Source: Thalassovita litoralis (GTDB lineage: Bacteria > Pseudomonadota > Alphaproteobacteria > Rhodobacterales > Rhodobacteraceae). From it: a stretch of 64,000 nt of DNA. Every line of letters starts with the position of its first letter. Within the stretch, counting starts at the first letter, position 1. Where the stretch lies: contig NZ_FXTO01000003.1 in NCBI RefSeq assembly GCF_900182725.1, positions 179,337 to 243,336 of the forward strand, given 5' to 3'. Positions 16,676 to 24,713 of this stretch are shown one piece after another. The notes beneath the pieces were generated by a model. That model saw only the letters and a program-made list of their open reading frames with translations. It was not told the DNA's origin and did not search any database. Both the position numbers and the translations under genes were made by a program.

Positions 16676-17826
16676 TCTGGACTCAGGAACACGACGAATT
16701 GCGCCGCACCACGAAGGCTGTGGTGGACACCCATGTGAACCCTTTTGTCGACCAATGGGAGGAAGAGGGCATTTTCCCCGGCCGTCAGGTGATGAAAGCC
16801 TTTGGCAATGCCGGACTGCTGGGGATCGGCAAAGCCGCCGAATGGGGCGGGATGGAACTGGATTTTTCGTTCGAGATCGCCTTTGCCGAGGAGTTGGGGA
16901 ATATCCGCACGATGGGCATTTGTTCGGCCATCGGGGTACAGACCAACATGTGTACCCCGGCGCTGGCCAAACATGGCAGCGACCGGCTGAAGGCAGAGTT
17001 CCTGGCCCCGACCATCGCGGGCGATCTGGTCGGCTGTATCGGCGTCAGCGAAGCGAGCGCTGGATCGGATGTGGCACAGTTAAAAACCCATGCCCGTAAA
17101 GATGGTGGCGATTACATCATAAACGGATCGAAGATGTGGATCACCAACGGGGTTCAGGGCGATTGGATTTGCCTGCTGGTCAATACCGACACGGATAACG
17201 GTCCCCATCGCAACAAATCCCTGATCGCCCTGCCCTTGGACACGCCCGGCATCACCGTGGGCAAGAAACTGGACAAGGTGGGGTATCGGTCCTCGGACAC
17301 GGCGCTGTTGTTCTTTGACGATGTGCGCATTTCGCAGGCCAACCTGATCGGCGAAGAGGGCCACGGGTTCCGCTATCAGATGGAACAGTTTCAGGAGGAA
17401 CGCCTGTTTGTCACCGCCCGGTCGTGGCGGTTTCTGGACATCGCGATTGAAGAAACTATCGACTATCTGCGCCAGCGCAAAGCCTTTGGCAAACCATTGC
17501 TGGACAATCAATACATCTATTTCAAGCTGGCTGAAATGCAGGCCCAGATCGAATCCGTCCGGGCGCTGCTGTACCGCGCATTAGAGGCTTATCTGAACGG
17601 CGAGGACGTGACCAAGCTGGCGTCGATGGCGAAATACCTGATCGGGCGGCTGTCGATGGAAATCCCGGTAGAATTGACCCAGTTCTGGGGCGGTCAGGGG
17701 TTCATGAACGACAACTTCATCACCCGCGTGTACCGCGAAGCCCGGCAAACCGCCGTAGGGGGCGGCGCGAACGAGGTGATGTTGCAGATCATCGCGAAAA
17801 AGATGGGGATTTTCCCCAAATCCTGA
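16672..17826 (+). CDS. Acyl-CoA dehydrogenase
   Basis: 384 residues, full length. FAD-binding signatures are GCIGVSEASAGSDVAQLKTHA and KMWITNGVQGDWI; the C-terminal part has QFWGGQGFMNDNFITRVYRE and GGGANEVMLQIIAKKMG. In that last segment the glutamate of ANEVM occupies the place of the catalytic base of short/medium-chain type dehydrogenases. The clade resembles large-substrate or long-chain members (VGYRSSDTALLFFDDVRI). It starts inside the stop of the MaoC gene and is followed by a second acyl-CoA dehydrogenase 99 bases later. The pair recalls alpha-beta heteromeric steroid acyl-CoA dehydrogenases, but this is inference only. Confidence 0.87.
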   Translation: MIWTQEHDELRRTTKAVVDTHVNPFVDQWEEEGIFPGRQVMKAFGNAGLLGIGKAAEWGGMELDFSFEIAFAEELGNIRTMGICSAIGVQTNMCTPALAKHGSDRLKAEFLAPTIAGDLVGCIGVSEASAGSDVAQLKTHARKDGGDYIINGSKMWITNGVQGDWICLLVNTDTDNGPHRNKSLIALPLDTPGITVGKKLDKVGYRSSDTALLFFDDVRISQANLIGEEGHGFRYQMEQFQEERLFVTARSWRFLDIAIEETIDYLRQRKAFGKPLLDNQYIYFKLAEMQAQIESVRALLYRALEAYLNGEDVTKLASMAKYLIGRLSMEIPVELTQFWGGQGFMNDNFITRVYREARQTAVGGGANEVMLQIIAKKMGIFPKS

Positions 17827-17889
17827 CGATAGACGGCTTTGCGGTCTTGCCAAGGGATCGCAAAGCCAATTATTCTCCATCTCAAATAT

Positions 17890-17907
17890 TATTCTCAAAT
17901 AAGAATA
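17890..17907. promoter_or_regulatory. Operator candidate, TATTCTC-N4-AAGAATA
   Basis: TATTCTCAAATAAGAATA has the same arm sequence and 4-base spacer as 15356-15373, with a single arm mismatch. It sits 18 bases upstream of ATG 17926, overlapping or just before the ribosome binding site region, and would suit repression by the IclR regulator of the island. Confidence 0.5.
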
Positions 17908-17925
17908 TCGGAGGAGAGAGGGAAG

Positions 17926-19062
17926 ATGGACTTCACCTTTACAGAGGAACACGAACAGGTCCGCGATATGGTCCGGCGCTTTGCCGCGTCGGAAATCACA
18001 CCGATTGCCCGCAAACACGATGACGACGAAACCTTTCCGCCGGAAATGTTCCGCAAATGGGGTGAACTGGGCCTGCTGGGGGTGCGCTATCCGACCGAAG
18101 ATGGCGGGTCCGGCATGGACAAAATCAGCGATTGCATCGTGCGCGAAGAACTGAGCTATGCCAGTCAGGCGTTCGCGTCCTCTTGGTCAGCCCATACCCA
18201 TCTGGGGATCTGGCCGATCTGGAAGGCAGGCACGCCCGAGCAAAAAGCGAAATACCTGCCCGCCGCATTCGAAGGCAGGAGGATCAGCGCCTTTGGCCTG
18301 TCAGAACCCGGTGGCGGATCGAATATTCGCGCCCTGTCCACCAAGGCAGAAAAGATTGAGGGCGGCTGGCGAATTTCCGGGGCGAAGACGTATATCACCA
18401 ACTCTCCGATTGCGGATTTCATGCTGCTGGCGGCCCGCACCTCGCCCGAGTTGAAGCCCCATGCAATCAGCCTGTTCATTATCGACCTGCCCAACCCCGC
18501 CGTATCCATCCACAAACTAGAGAAAGAGGGGATTCGAGCGTCGGAAACCGGACTGATCCATTTCGACGGGCTGGAAGTCCCGGACGATGCCTTGCTGGGG
18601 CACCAGACCGGCACCTATCCGATCATTATCGACTCGCTGTCGGAAAACCGGGTCGGGGTGGCCGCGAATGCCTTGGGGATGGCCCGCGCGGCGCGGGATG
18701 CGTCCATCGCCTATGCCCGTGAACGCGAAGTGGCGGGCAAACGGCTGGGGCAATATCAGGCCATCGCCCACAAGATCGCCGACATGGATGCGGAAATCGA
18801 AGCCGCCCGCTGGCTGGTCTATCACGGGGCTTGGCTGGTCGATCAAAACCGGCTGACCACGCATATGGCTGCCAAGGTCAAGCTGTTTGCCTCAGAAGTT
18901 GCAGTGCGGGCATCGGAACAAGCAATCCGCATCCACGGCGGCGCGGGGATCATGCGGGATTATTCCGTGGGACGCATTCATCGCGACGCGTTGGTTTATG
19001 TCATTGGCGAAGGCACCTCGGAGGTGCAGCGCAACCTGATTTCGCGCGCGCTGGAGCTGTAA
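17926..19062 (+). CDS. Acyl-CoA dehydrogenase
   Basis: 378 residues from ATG 17926, preceded by GGAGGAGAG; the longer frame from 17839 would run through the operator. Signatures are FGLSEPGGGSNIRALSTKA, GAKTYITNSPIADFML, RIHGGAGIMRDYSVGRIHRD and YVIGEGTSEVQRNLISRAL, where the glutamate of GTSEVQR is the classical catalytic base. It introduces a 2,3-double bond into an acyl-CoA. It is separated from the next gene by a strong hairpin, so it may form its own transcript with the dehydrogenase and MaoC before it. It is the third acyl-CoA dehydrogenase in this island. Confidence 0.88.
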   Translation: MDFTFTEEHEQVRDMVRRFAASEITPIARKHDDDETFPPEMFRKWGELGLLGVRYPTEDGGSGMDKISDCIVREELSYASQAFASSWSAHTHLGIWPIWKAGTPEQKAKYLPAAFEGRRISAFGLSEPGGGSNIRALSTKAEKIEGGWRISGAKTYITNSPIADFMLLAARTSPELKPHAISLFIIDLPNPAVSIHKLEKEGIRASETGLIHFDGLEVPDDALLGHQTGTYPIIIDSLSENRVGVAANALGMARAARDASIAYAREREVAGKRLGQYQAIAHKIADMDAEIEAARWLVYHGAWLVDQNRLTTHMAAKVKLFASEVAVRASEQAIRIHGGAGIMRDYSVGRIHRDALVYVIGEGTSEVQRNLISRALEL

Positions 19063-19080
19063 GCCCCAAAGCGCCGAACC

Positions 19081-19121
19081 CCGTTCCGGTCTTGTTCCTT
19101 CCCGTACCAAGACCGGAACGG
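19081..19121 (+). terminator. Strong stem-loop, probable terminator
   Basis: A perfect 14-base stem (19081-19094 with 19108-19121) encloses a 13-base loop, 18 bases after the acyl-CoA dehydrogenase stop. The following sequence (ACCATTTTCCC) has only a short T run, so termination may be partial. It separates two transcription units of the island. Confidence 0.6.
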
Positions 19122-19220
19122 ACCATTTTCCCAACCCTTATACGCCCCCTACCCCGGCCCAGTGCCGGGCCTGTTGCGTTGCGCGCCACCTGTCCGGAAC
19201 TGCGGTGCGCAAGAGTCTAA

Positions 19221-19271
19221 AAAATGATTGACAGGTCATTTTCTAGATTCCAATATTCTCTATATAAAAAT
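19221..19271 (+). promoter_or_regulatory. Promoter with AATGA-N8-TCATT operator (site 3 of 3) and a half IclR-type site
   Basis: AAAATGA/TCATTTT arms flank an 8-base centre at 19221-19242. The palindrome contains TTGACA (19228-19233), a consensus -35 element; CAATAT 17 bases further on is a candidate -10. ATTCTC at 19255-19260 is a half site of the other repeat family. Overlap of the palindrome with the -35 box suggests repression of the crotonase/thiolase operon that begins at 19306. Confidence 0.55.
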
Positions 19272-19305
19272 AAATTCACCATTGCGAAAATATGAAGGAG
19301 GAGAC

Positions 19306-20124
19306 ATGACCGGCGCATTCCAGACACTGACCTATGAAACCCGAGGTCAGACCGGCATCATCACCTTCACCCGGCCCGAAGTTCGGCACAGTTTGGACAT
19401 CGCCATGCGCGATGAAATCGCCGCCTTGCTGCCAGCGATCCGCGCGGACCGGGGGCTGCGGTCTCTGATCCTGACCGGCAGCGGCGGTGCATTCTGTTCC
19501 GGGGGCGATCTGAAGGCCTTGACCGAAGAAGAACGCCCCGTAGACGAAAACCGCGAACGGATTGCCAAGCTGCACACATGGTTCACCGAGCTGTCCAATC
19601 TGGAATTACCAGTGATTGCTGCGGTGGATGGCCCGGCCTTTGGCGCGGGGTTCAATCTGGCGCTGGCGGCGGATTTCATTCTGGCCAGCCCCCGCGCCCG
19701 GTTCTGTGCCGTGTTCGGGCGGATCGGTCTGGTTCCCGATCTGGGTGGGTTCTTTTTGCTGCCGCGCATTGTGGGGCTGGCCCGCGCCAAGGAACTGGTA
19801 ATGACCGCCCGGTCCCTGTCTGCCGCCGAAGCGCAGGATATGGGGATCGTCTTGGAAATTCACGCCCCTGAAACCCTGCTGGAAGCCGCACTGACCTTTG
19901 CAAAGCGGTTCGATACATCATCACGGCTGGCGGCAGGCATGGCAAAAACCATCCTGAATCAGGCACTTCATACCGATCAGCGGGCGCTGGCCGACATGGA
20001 AGCCATGGCGCAGGCGCTGTGCCTTGCCTCGGACTATCACAAGGAAGCGGTTCAACGCTTCCTGGACAAGAAACCCCTTGAATTTGACTGGGACAGCATG
20101 ACCAAGAAAGACACGCCCCGATGA
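19306..20124 (+). CDS. Enoyl-CoA hydratase/isomerase (crotonase family)
   Basis: 272 residues from ATG 19306, preceded by AAGGAGGAG; the longer frame from 19228 starts inside the promoter. Oxyanion-hole motifs are SGGAFCSGGDLKALTEEER and GPAFGAGFNLALAADFI. Of the two catalytic glutamates of classical hydratases, the second is kept (RAKELVMT) while the first is replaced (FCAVFGRIGLVPDLGG), a pattern often seen in PaaG-like isomerases where an Asp acts instead. It probably isomerises or hydrates an enoyl-CoA made by the acyl-CoA dehydrogenases. It overlaps the thiolase-like gene by four bases, starting a tightly packed run of six genes. Confidence 0.86.
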   Translation: MTGAFQTLTYETRGQTGIITFTRPEVRHSLDIAMRDEIAALLPAIRADRGLRSLILTGSGGAFCSGGDLKALTEEERPVDENRERIAKLHTWFTELSNLELPVIAAVDGPAFGAGFNLALAADFILASPRARFCAVFGRIGLVPDLGGFFLLPRIVGLARAKELVMTARSLSAAEAQDMGIVLEIHAPETLLEAALTFAKRFDTSSRLAAGMAKTILNQALHTDQRALADMEAMAQALCLASDYHKEAVQRFLDKKPLEFDWDSMTKKDTPR

Positions 20125-21284
20125 CGCCGCGCAAACAGCATACAGCTTGTATTACCGGCGTCGCCGATACGGCGATGGGCGAGTTGCCCGGATCGACCGC
20201 GCTGGGGCTACACGCCGAAGCCGCCAATGCCGCACTGAAAGACGCGGGCCTGACCGCGCAGGATATTGACGGCGTGTTATGCGGCTATTCGATGACCGTC
20301 CCACATCTGATGCTGAGTTCAGTGTTCAGCGAATATTTCGGGATCAGTCCCAGCTTCAACACCGCCATTCAGGCCGGGGGGGCGACCGCCTGTATTATGC
20401 TGGCCAATGCGGTGGCACTGGTGGAATCCGGGGCGTGCCGTCATGTGCTGTGCGTCACCGGCGACAACCGTCTGACGGGGATGACACGCGACGGGGCCGT
20501 GGCGGCGCTGGCCACAGTGGGCCACCCTGAATTCGAACAACCCTATGGCATGTCGGTTCCGGCCTCCTATGCGCTGGTGGCGCAGGCTTATCTGCATTGG
20601 TACGGCGTGTCGCGGGACGAATTATCCGCCATTGCGGTGGCAGCTCGCAAACATGCTGCCCTGCATCCCAAGGCGACCAAACGCGATCCGCTGACGCTGG
20701 AGGATGTCGCCAACAGCCGCGTTATCGCGTCGCCGCTGCGGCTGCTGGATTGCTGTCTGATTTCCGATGGCGGCGCGGCGGTGATCGTCAGCGCAGCGGA
20801 TGCGGCGCGGGACACCCGCAAACCCGTGCGGGTATTGGGCAGCGGACAGGGACATACCCATGAACATATCATGGCCGCCCCATCCCTGACGGAATTCGGC
20901 TGCAAAGCCTCCTCGGCGCTGGCGTTTGCGCAGGCGGGGGTGACGGCGCGGGACATCGACGTCGCGGAAATCTATGACAGTTTCACCATCACCTTGCTGG
21001 CAGAACTGGAATCCATCGGGTTCTTTGAAAAGGGCGAGGCAGGCAAAGCTGCCTTGGCGGGCGATCTGTCGCTGGGCGGGCGGTTGCCCACCAACACCCA
21101 CGGCGGCCTGATGAGCTATGGCCATTCCGGGGCCGCTGGCGGTGCCTTTCATATCGTCGAAGCCGTTCACCAGTTGCGGGCCGAGGCCGAAGCCCGGCAG
21201 GTCCGGGGGGCCGAATTGGCCTTTGTCCACGGCGATGGCGGCATTCTGTCGGCACATTGCAGCCTTGTTCTGGGACAGGAGTAA
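20121..21284 (+). CDS. Thiolase-superfamily protein without the nucleophilic cysteine (SCP-x/Ltp2-like)
   Basis: 387 residues of the SCP-x thiolase/lipid-transfer clade. The segment where thiolases carry the nucleophilic Cys reads NTAIQAGGATA (about residues 80-90), with no Cys at the aligned place. Later motifs are kept: SDGGAAVIV, and GGLMSYGHSGAAGG with the active-site histidine near 335. The C-terminal GDGGILSAHCSLVL includes a Cys near 380. Loss of the nucleophile argues against Claisen thiolysis. In the steroid aldolase Ltp2, a Cys-less thiolase works with a DUF35 partner to split a beta-hydroxyacyl-CoA by retro-aldol chemistry. The next gene here is a DUF35 protein, supporting that role. 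Confidence 0.82.
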   Translation: MTPRKQHTACITGVADTAMGELPGSTALGLHAEAANAALKDAGLTAQDIDGVLCGYSMTVPHLMLSSVFSEYFGISPSFNTAIQAGGATACIMLANAVALVESGACRHVLCVTGDNRLTGMTRDGAVAALATVGHPEFEQPYGMSVPASYALVAQAYLHWYGVSRDELSAIAVAARKHAALHPKATKRDPLTLEDVANSRVIASPLRLLDCCLISDGGAAVIVSAADAARDTRKPVRVLGSGQGHTHEHIMAAPSLTEFGCKASSALAFAQAGVTARDIDVAEIYDSFTITLLAELESIGFFEKGEAGKAALAGDLSLGGRLPTNTHGGLMSYGHSGAAGGAFHIVEAVHQLRAEAEARQVRGAELAFVHGDGGILSAHCSLVLGQE

Positions 21285-21289
21285 CGCGA

Positions 21290-21697
21290 ATGGATCTACC
21301 CATCCCCACCCCGAATGCCGATACCCGCCCCTATTGGGATGCCGCGCAACAGGGGCGTCTGGTACTTCAGCATTGCAGCGCTTGCGGGGCGGTTCAGGCC
21401 GTACCGCGCAGCTATTGCGGCGCCTGTCACTCCAACGCGCTGATCTGGCGCGAAAGCAACCGGCGCGGCGTGATCGCCAGCTTTTCCATCGTCCATCGTG
21501 GCCCGACCAGCGCATTCCGCGATCACCTGCCCTATGTGCTGGCGCTGGTCGACATGACCGAAGGCGTGCGGCTGATGCTGAACGTGATTGGCACCGACCG
21601 GCTGGACACACAGATCGGCGATCCGGTGGAAATCGTGTTCGAACCGCGTGGTGCAGAAGGGTTCAAGATGCCGCAAGCCCAAAGGAGCCGCGTATGA
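21290..21697 (+). CDS. DUF35 zinc-ribbon/OB-fold protein (partner of thiolase-like enzyme)
   Basis: 135 residues from ATG 21290, after an AGGAG box and 5 bases past the thiolase stop. The N-terminal rubredoxin-like zinc ribbon has Cys29, Cys32, Cys43 and Cys46 in CSACGAVQ...CGACHS. The remainder is the OB-fold (GVIASFSIVHRGPTSAF, then PYVLALVDMTEGVRLMLNVI). DUF35 proteins lack known catalytic residues and act as obligate partners of thiolase-like or MaoC-like enzymes, for example ChsH2 with Ltp2 in actinobacterial steroid catabolism. Here it ends with an ATGA overlap into a non-catalytic hotdog protein, so it looks like a ChsH2 split into two polypeptides. Confidence 0.87.
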   Translation: MDLPIPTPNADTRPYWDAAQQGRLVLQHCSACGAVQAVPRSYCGACHSNALIWRESNRRGVIASFSIVHRGPTSAFRDHLPYVLALVDMTEGVRLMLNVIGTDRLDTQIGDPVEIVFEPRGAEGFKMPQAQRSRV

Positions 21698-22080
21698 TCA
21701 CCTTTGACGATTTCCAGCCCGGCCATAGCTTCGGCGCGGCGCCTGTCACGCTGGACGACGCCTTGTTTGCCAAATGGACAGCGCTGTTCCCCGACGACGA
21801 CGCCTGTGCGCCCGACATGCCCGAAGGCATGACCGCCGTTCTGGTGATGAACGCCTACATGGAACTGATTGCCCCGCGCCCGCCCGGCAATGTCCATGCC
21901 AGCCAAGCCTTTGCGCTGCACCGCCTGCCAAAGCTGGGCCAGACCGTCAGCACCACCGTCACCTGTACCGGCAAAGAGCTGCGCAATGGCCGCCGCTGGC
22001 TGGATCTGGAAACCCAAAGCCATGACGAAGACGGCAATTTTCTGTTTTCCGGCACGATGAGGATGATATGGGCAGCCTGA
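21694..22080 (+). CDS. Hotdog-fold (MaoC-like) protein lacking the hydratase motif
   Basis: 128 residues from ATG 21694, overlapping the DUF35 stop by four bases; a far longer frame exists upstream but runs through two other genes. The start MITFDDFQPGHSFGAAPVTL and the C-terminal strands (GRRWLDLETQSHDEDGNFLF) match MaoC-like hotdog domains. There is no D-x-N-P-x-H hydratase motif; the equivalent stretch is FPDDDACAPDMPEG. It is therefore most likely the structural half of a heteromeric hydratase whose catalytic half is the next gene (22068). The gene overlaps that one by 13 bases, a strong sign of coupled translation. Confidence 0.78.
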   Translation: MITFDDFQPGHSFGAAPVTLDDALFAKWTALFPDDDACAPDMPEGMTAVLVMNAYMELIAPRPPGNVHASQAFALHRLPKLGQTVSTTVTCTGKELRNGRRWLDLETQSHDEDGNFLFSGTMRMIWAA

Positions 22081-22454
22081 CCGATACCCCCGCACCCGCA
22101 GATCGCACCAGCACCGTCGCGCTGGAAATCTCTGCCGAAGTGATCGGCAAATATGCCGTGATCACCAATGATTTCAATCCTATCCATGTGGACCCCGCCT
22201 TTGCCGCGACCACGCCGATGAAGGGTGTAATCGCCCACGGCACCATGTCTCTGGCGCTGATTTGGCAGATGCTGCGGCGCGAATTTGGCGCGGCCCGCTG
22301 CGCTAGCGCCACGCTGGACATCCGGTTCACCAAGCCCGTGCGGATCGGCGACCGGCTGACCGCCCGGCATGACCCGCAGGACGGCGTCGGCTTTGCCGTT
22401 TGGGTGGAAAATCAAGATGGCGATCCGGTCATCAAGGGAAGTGCAAAGCTATGA
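22068..22454 (+). CDS. MaoC-family (R)-specific enoyl-CoA hydratase
   Basis: 128 residues. The catalytic motif NDFNPIHVDP is intact with Asp35, Asn37, Pro38 and His40. The following MKGVIAHGTMSLALIWQML is the usual substrate-helix region of R-hydratases. The C-terminal strand set (FTKPVRIGDRLTARHDP) completes a single hotdog. It should add water to an enoyl-CoA made by one of the acyl-CoA dehydrogenases, giving the beta-hydroxyacyl-CoA that the Cys-less thiolase paralog could cleave. It overlaps both the preceding hotdog gene and the following synthetase gene, so the three should be made together. Confidence 0.87.
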   Translation: MGSLTDTPAPADRTSTVALEISAEVIGKYAVITNDFNPIHVDPAFAATTPMKGVIAHGTMSLALIWQMLRREFGAARCASATLDIRFTKPVRIGDRLTARHDPQDGVGFAVWVENQDGDPVIKGSAKL

Positions 22455-24559
22455 CCCATGCGTTCAAGACTCTGGATGTGCTGCTGAACCCGCAGTCGAT
22501 TGCGGTTGTGGGGGCGTCGTCGAACCCGTTGAAGATCGGCGGGCGGCCCATCGCCTATATGAAAAAGCTGGGCTATGCTGGTCAGATTTATCCGATCAAC
22601 CCCAAGGCCGATATGGTGCAGGGATTGCAGGCCTATCCGTCCCTGTCCGCCATCGGTGCGCCGGTTGATCTGGCCATTGTCGCGGCGGCTGCCGCGTCAG
22701 TCGAGGACATCCTGCGCGACGGGATCGCCGCCGGGGTAAAAGCCTTTGTCGTGTTTTCTTCCGGCTTTGGGGAATATTCGGCAGACGGCGCGGCGATACA
22801 GGCCCGCCTGCGCCAGATGTGCGAGGCCGCCGGGGCGTTGTTGCTGGGGCCGAATTGTCTGGGCGCGATCAATATTCGCAACCATGTCATCGCGTCCTTC
22901 ACCACCGCGATGGAGGATCACGCCCTAATCGAAGGGGGCTTTGGCTTCGTGTCGCAAAGCGGGGCGCTGGGGGCCTATTGGCTGGACATGGTATTTCAGC
23001 GCGGGATCGGTGTGTCGTCTTGGATCGCCACCGGAAACGAGGCCGGGATCACCGTGTCCGATGCCATTCACCATCTGGCCCATGATCCCGACACCCGCGT
23101 GATCGGTTGTTATATCGAAGACATCAAGGATGGCCCGGCCTTCCGCGATGCCGCATTGACCGCCATCGCGGCGGGCAAACCCGTTTTGCTGATCAAATCG
23201 GGCCGCTCGCAAACCGGCGCGGCGGCTGCGGCATCACATACCGGGGCGCTGGCGGGCGAAGATGCCCGTTATCAGGCCCTGTTCGACCAGATCGGTATCG
23301 TGCGGGTGAATTCGCTGTCCGATATGATGTCGGTCGCCCGGCTGATCCTGCTGCAACCGCCTGCATCCGGCCCCAATGTCGGAGTGATCAGCGTATCGGG
23401 CGGTGCCGGTGTCATGCTGGCGGACGAACTGGACGAGGCCGGATTTGCCGTACCGCCCTTTGACGCAGAAACACAGGCGCGGATCAATGACGCGCTTCCC
23501 GGCTTCGTTTCGGCCAATAACCCGCTGGATGTCACCGGCAGCGTGGCCGGGGACAGCGGGATTTTCGGCCGGGTGCTGGATGCGTTGGGTAATGCCCCGG
23601 ATCACGACAGTTTCGTGCTGTTCATCGGGCTGATGGTCAGTATTTCCAAAGACCTGTCTGAAAGTCTGGTCCGGGCCTTTGCCAATCGCGGCAAACAGGT
23701 GGCCGTGGTCTGGATCGGCGCCCCGGCGCAGGTGGTCCGGGAACTGGAAGCACATGGTCTGCCAGTCTTCCCCGACATTCCCGAAGCGGTACATGCGATG
23801 AAAATCGCACGGCAGATCGGTGCGGCCCGTGACAAGGCCCATCGCCTGCGCGGCACGCAATGGTCCGCCCCCCTGCCCGCCCCTACTACGCTGGAGGCCC
23901 GCGCCGAGGTTCGGGCGCAGGATTTCATCCGCGCCCAATCCAGTCTGGCCTTTCCCGATCAGGTTCTGATCCAGACCCCGGACCAGGCAGCGGCGGCGTT
24001 GACTGCGCTGACCCCACCCCTGGCAGTCAAGCTGCAAAGCCCCGACATGCTGCACAAAAGCGAACATGGCGGGGTCAAACTGGGACTCGAGGATGCCGAT
24101 ACGCTGAAACGCACCGTGCAGGACATGCTGGACATCGCCAACACGGGGGCGTTGCGGCTGGACGGTATCCTGCTTCAGGAAATGTCGCCCATCGCGCAGG
24201 AACTGATCGTGGGGTTCAAGCGGGACGCAGTATTTGGCCCGCTGCTGCTGATCGGACGCGGCGGAGTCGAGGTGGAGTTACGCCCCGACAGCGCGATGGC
24301 CTATTTACCGCTGACACCCGATGCCGTGCTGGACCTGCTGCGCGGGCTGACGACCGCCCCGCTGTTTGACGGGTATCGCGGCGGCCCCAAGGGCGACCTG
24401 TCCGGATTGGCACAGGCTCTGGCCGACTTGGGGAATGCCTTTGCCGCCGACCCCACCATCGAGGAGATAGAAATCAACCCGCTGGCCCTGACCCGCGACG
24501 GGCGGTTCGTGGCGCTGGATGCGCTGTCGCTGCACCGCGCCGCCGCCGATCCGGGATAA
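22451..24559 (+). CDS. NDP-forming acyl-CoA synthetase
   Basis: 702 residues from ATG 22451, overlapping the hydratase stop (ATGA). The order is: CoA-binding Rossmann domain (NPQSIAVVGASSNPLKIGGR), succinyl-CoA ligase-like domain with LLGPNCLGAINIRN, FVSQSGALGAYWLDM and SHTGALAGED where the phosphorylated histidine lies, and a C-terminal ATP-grasp domain (LAVKLQSPDMLHKSEHGGVK, then IEEIEINPLALTRDGRFVA). Such enzymes activate organic acids to CoA esters with release of ADP or GDP, or run in reverse to harvest ATP. The same island has an AMP-forming ligase, so two different acids may be activated, or this one may recover energy from a product CoA ester. Confidence 0.88.
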   Translation: MTHAFKTLDVLLNPQSIAVVGASSNPLKIGGRPIAYMKKLGYAGQIYPINPKADMVQGLQAYPSLSAIGAPVDLAIVAAAAASVEDILRDGIAAGVKAFVVFSSGFGEYSADGAAIQARLRQMCEAAGALLLGPNCLGAINIRNHVIASFTTAMEDHALIEGGFGFVSQSGALGAYWLDMVFQRGIGVSSWIATGNEAGITVSDAIHHLAHDPDTRVIGCYIEDIKDGPAFRDAALTAIAAGKPVLLIKSGRSQTGAAAAASHTGALAGEDARYQALFDQIGIVRVNSLSDMMSVARLILLQPPASGPNVGVISVSGGAGVMLADELDEAGFAVPPFDAETQARINDALPGFVSANNPLDVTGSVAGDSGIFGRVLDALGNAPDHDSFVLFIGLMVSISKDLSESLVRAFANRGKQVAVVWIGAPAQVVRELEAHGLPVFPDIPEAVHAMKIARQIGAARDKAHRLRGTQWSAPLPAPTTLEARAEVRAQDFIRAQSSLAFPDQVLIQTPDQAAAALTALTPPLAVKLQSPDMLHKSEHGGVKLGLEDADTLKRTVQDMLDIANTGALRLDGILLQEMSPIAQELIVGFKRDAVFGPLLLIGRGGVEVELRPDSAMAYLPLTPDAVLDLLRGLTTAPLFDGYRGGPKGDLSGLAQALADLGNAFAADPTIEEIEINPLALTRDGRFVALDALSLHRAAADPG

Positions 24560-24655
24560 GCACCGCCGGGGGCGGCCCATTCGCCCCACAGAGGTTCGGA
24601 CACAGCCCCCCGCTGTATCCGCAACATCACATTCTGACATGACTGACCGGCGTCT

Positions 24656-24689
24656 TGGTCCGTCCCCGCCCCTTTCGGGGTCAGGACCA
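24656..24689 (+). other. Interrupted hairpin upstream of TRAP genes
   Basis: TGGTCC (24656-24661) pairs with GGACCA (24684-24689), with inner CCCCG/CGGGG pairing around a CCCCTTT loop. It lies 24 bases before the TRAP permease start. It could be a weak terminator/attenuator or an RNA-stability element that sets the ratio of transporter to enzymes; nothing else is seen in the 150-base gap. Confidence 0.4.
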
Positions 24690-24713
24690 GCGCCAACCGG
24701 AGGAGCCAACCCC

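Noticed and set aside
24560..24713. A riboswitch between the NDP-forming synthetase and the TRAP genes
   Set aside because: Only one interrupted hairpin can be drawn and no known riboswitch core is visible.
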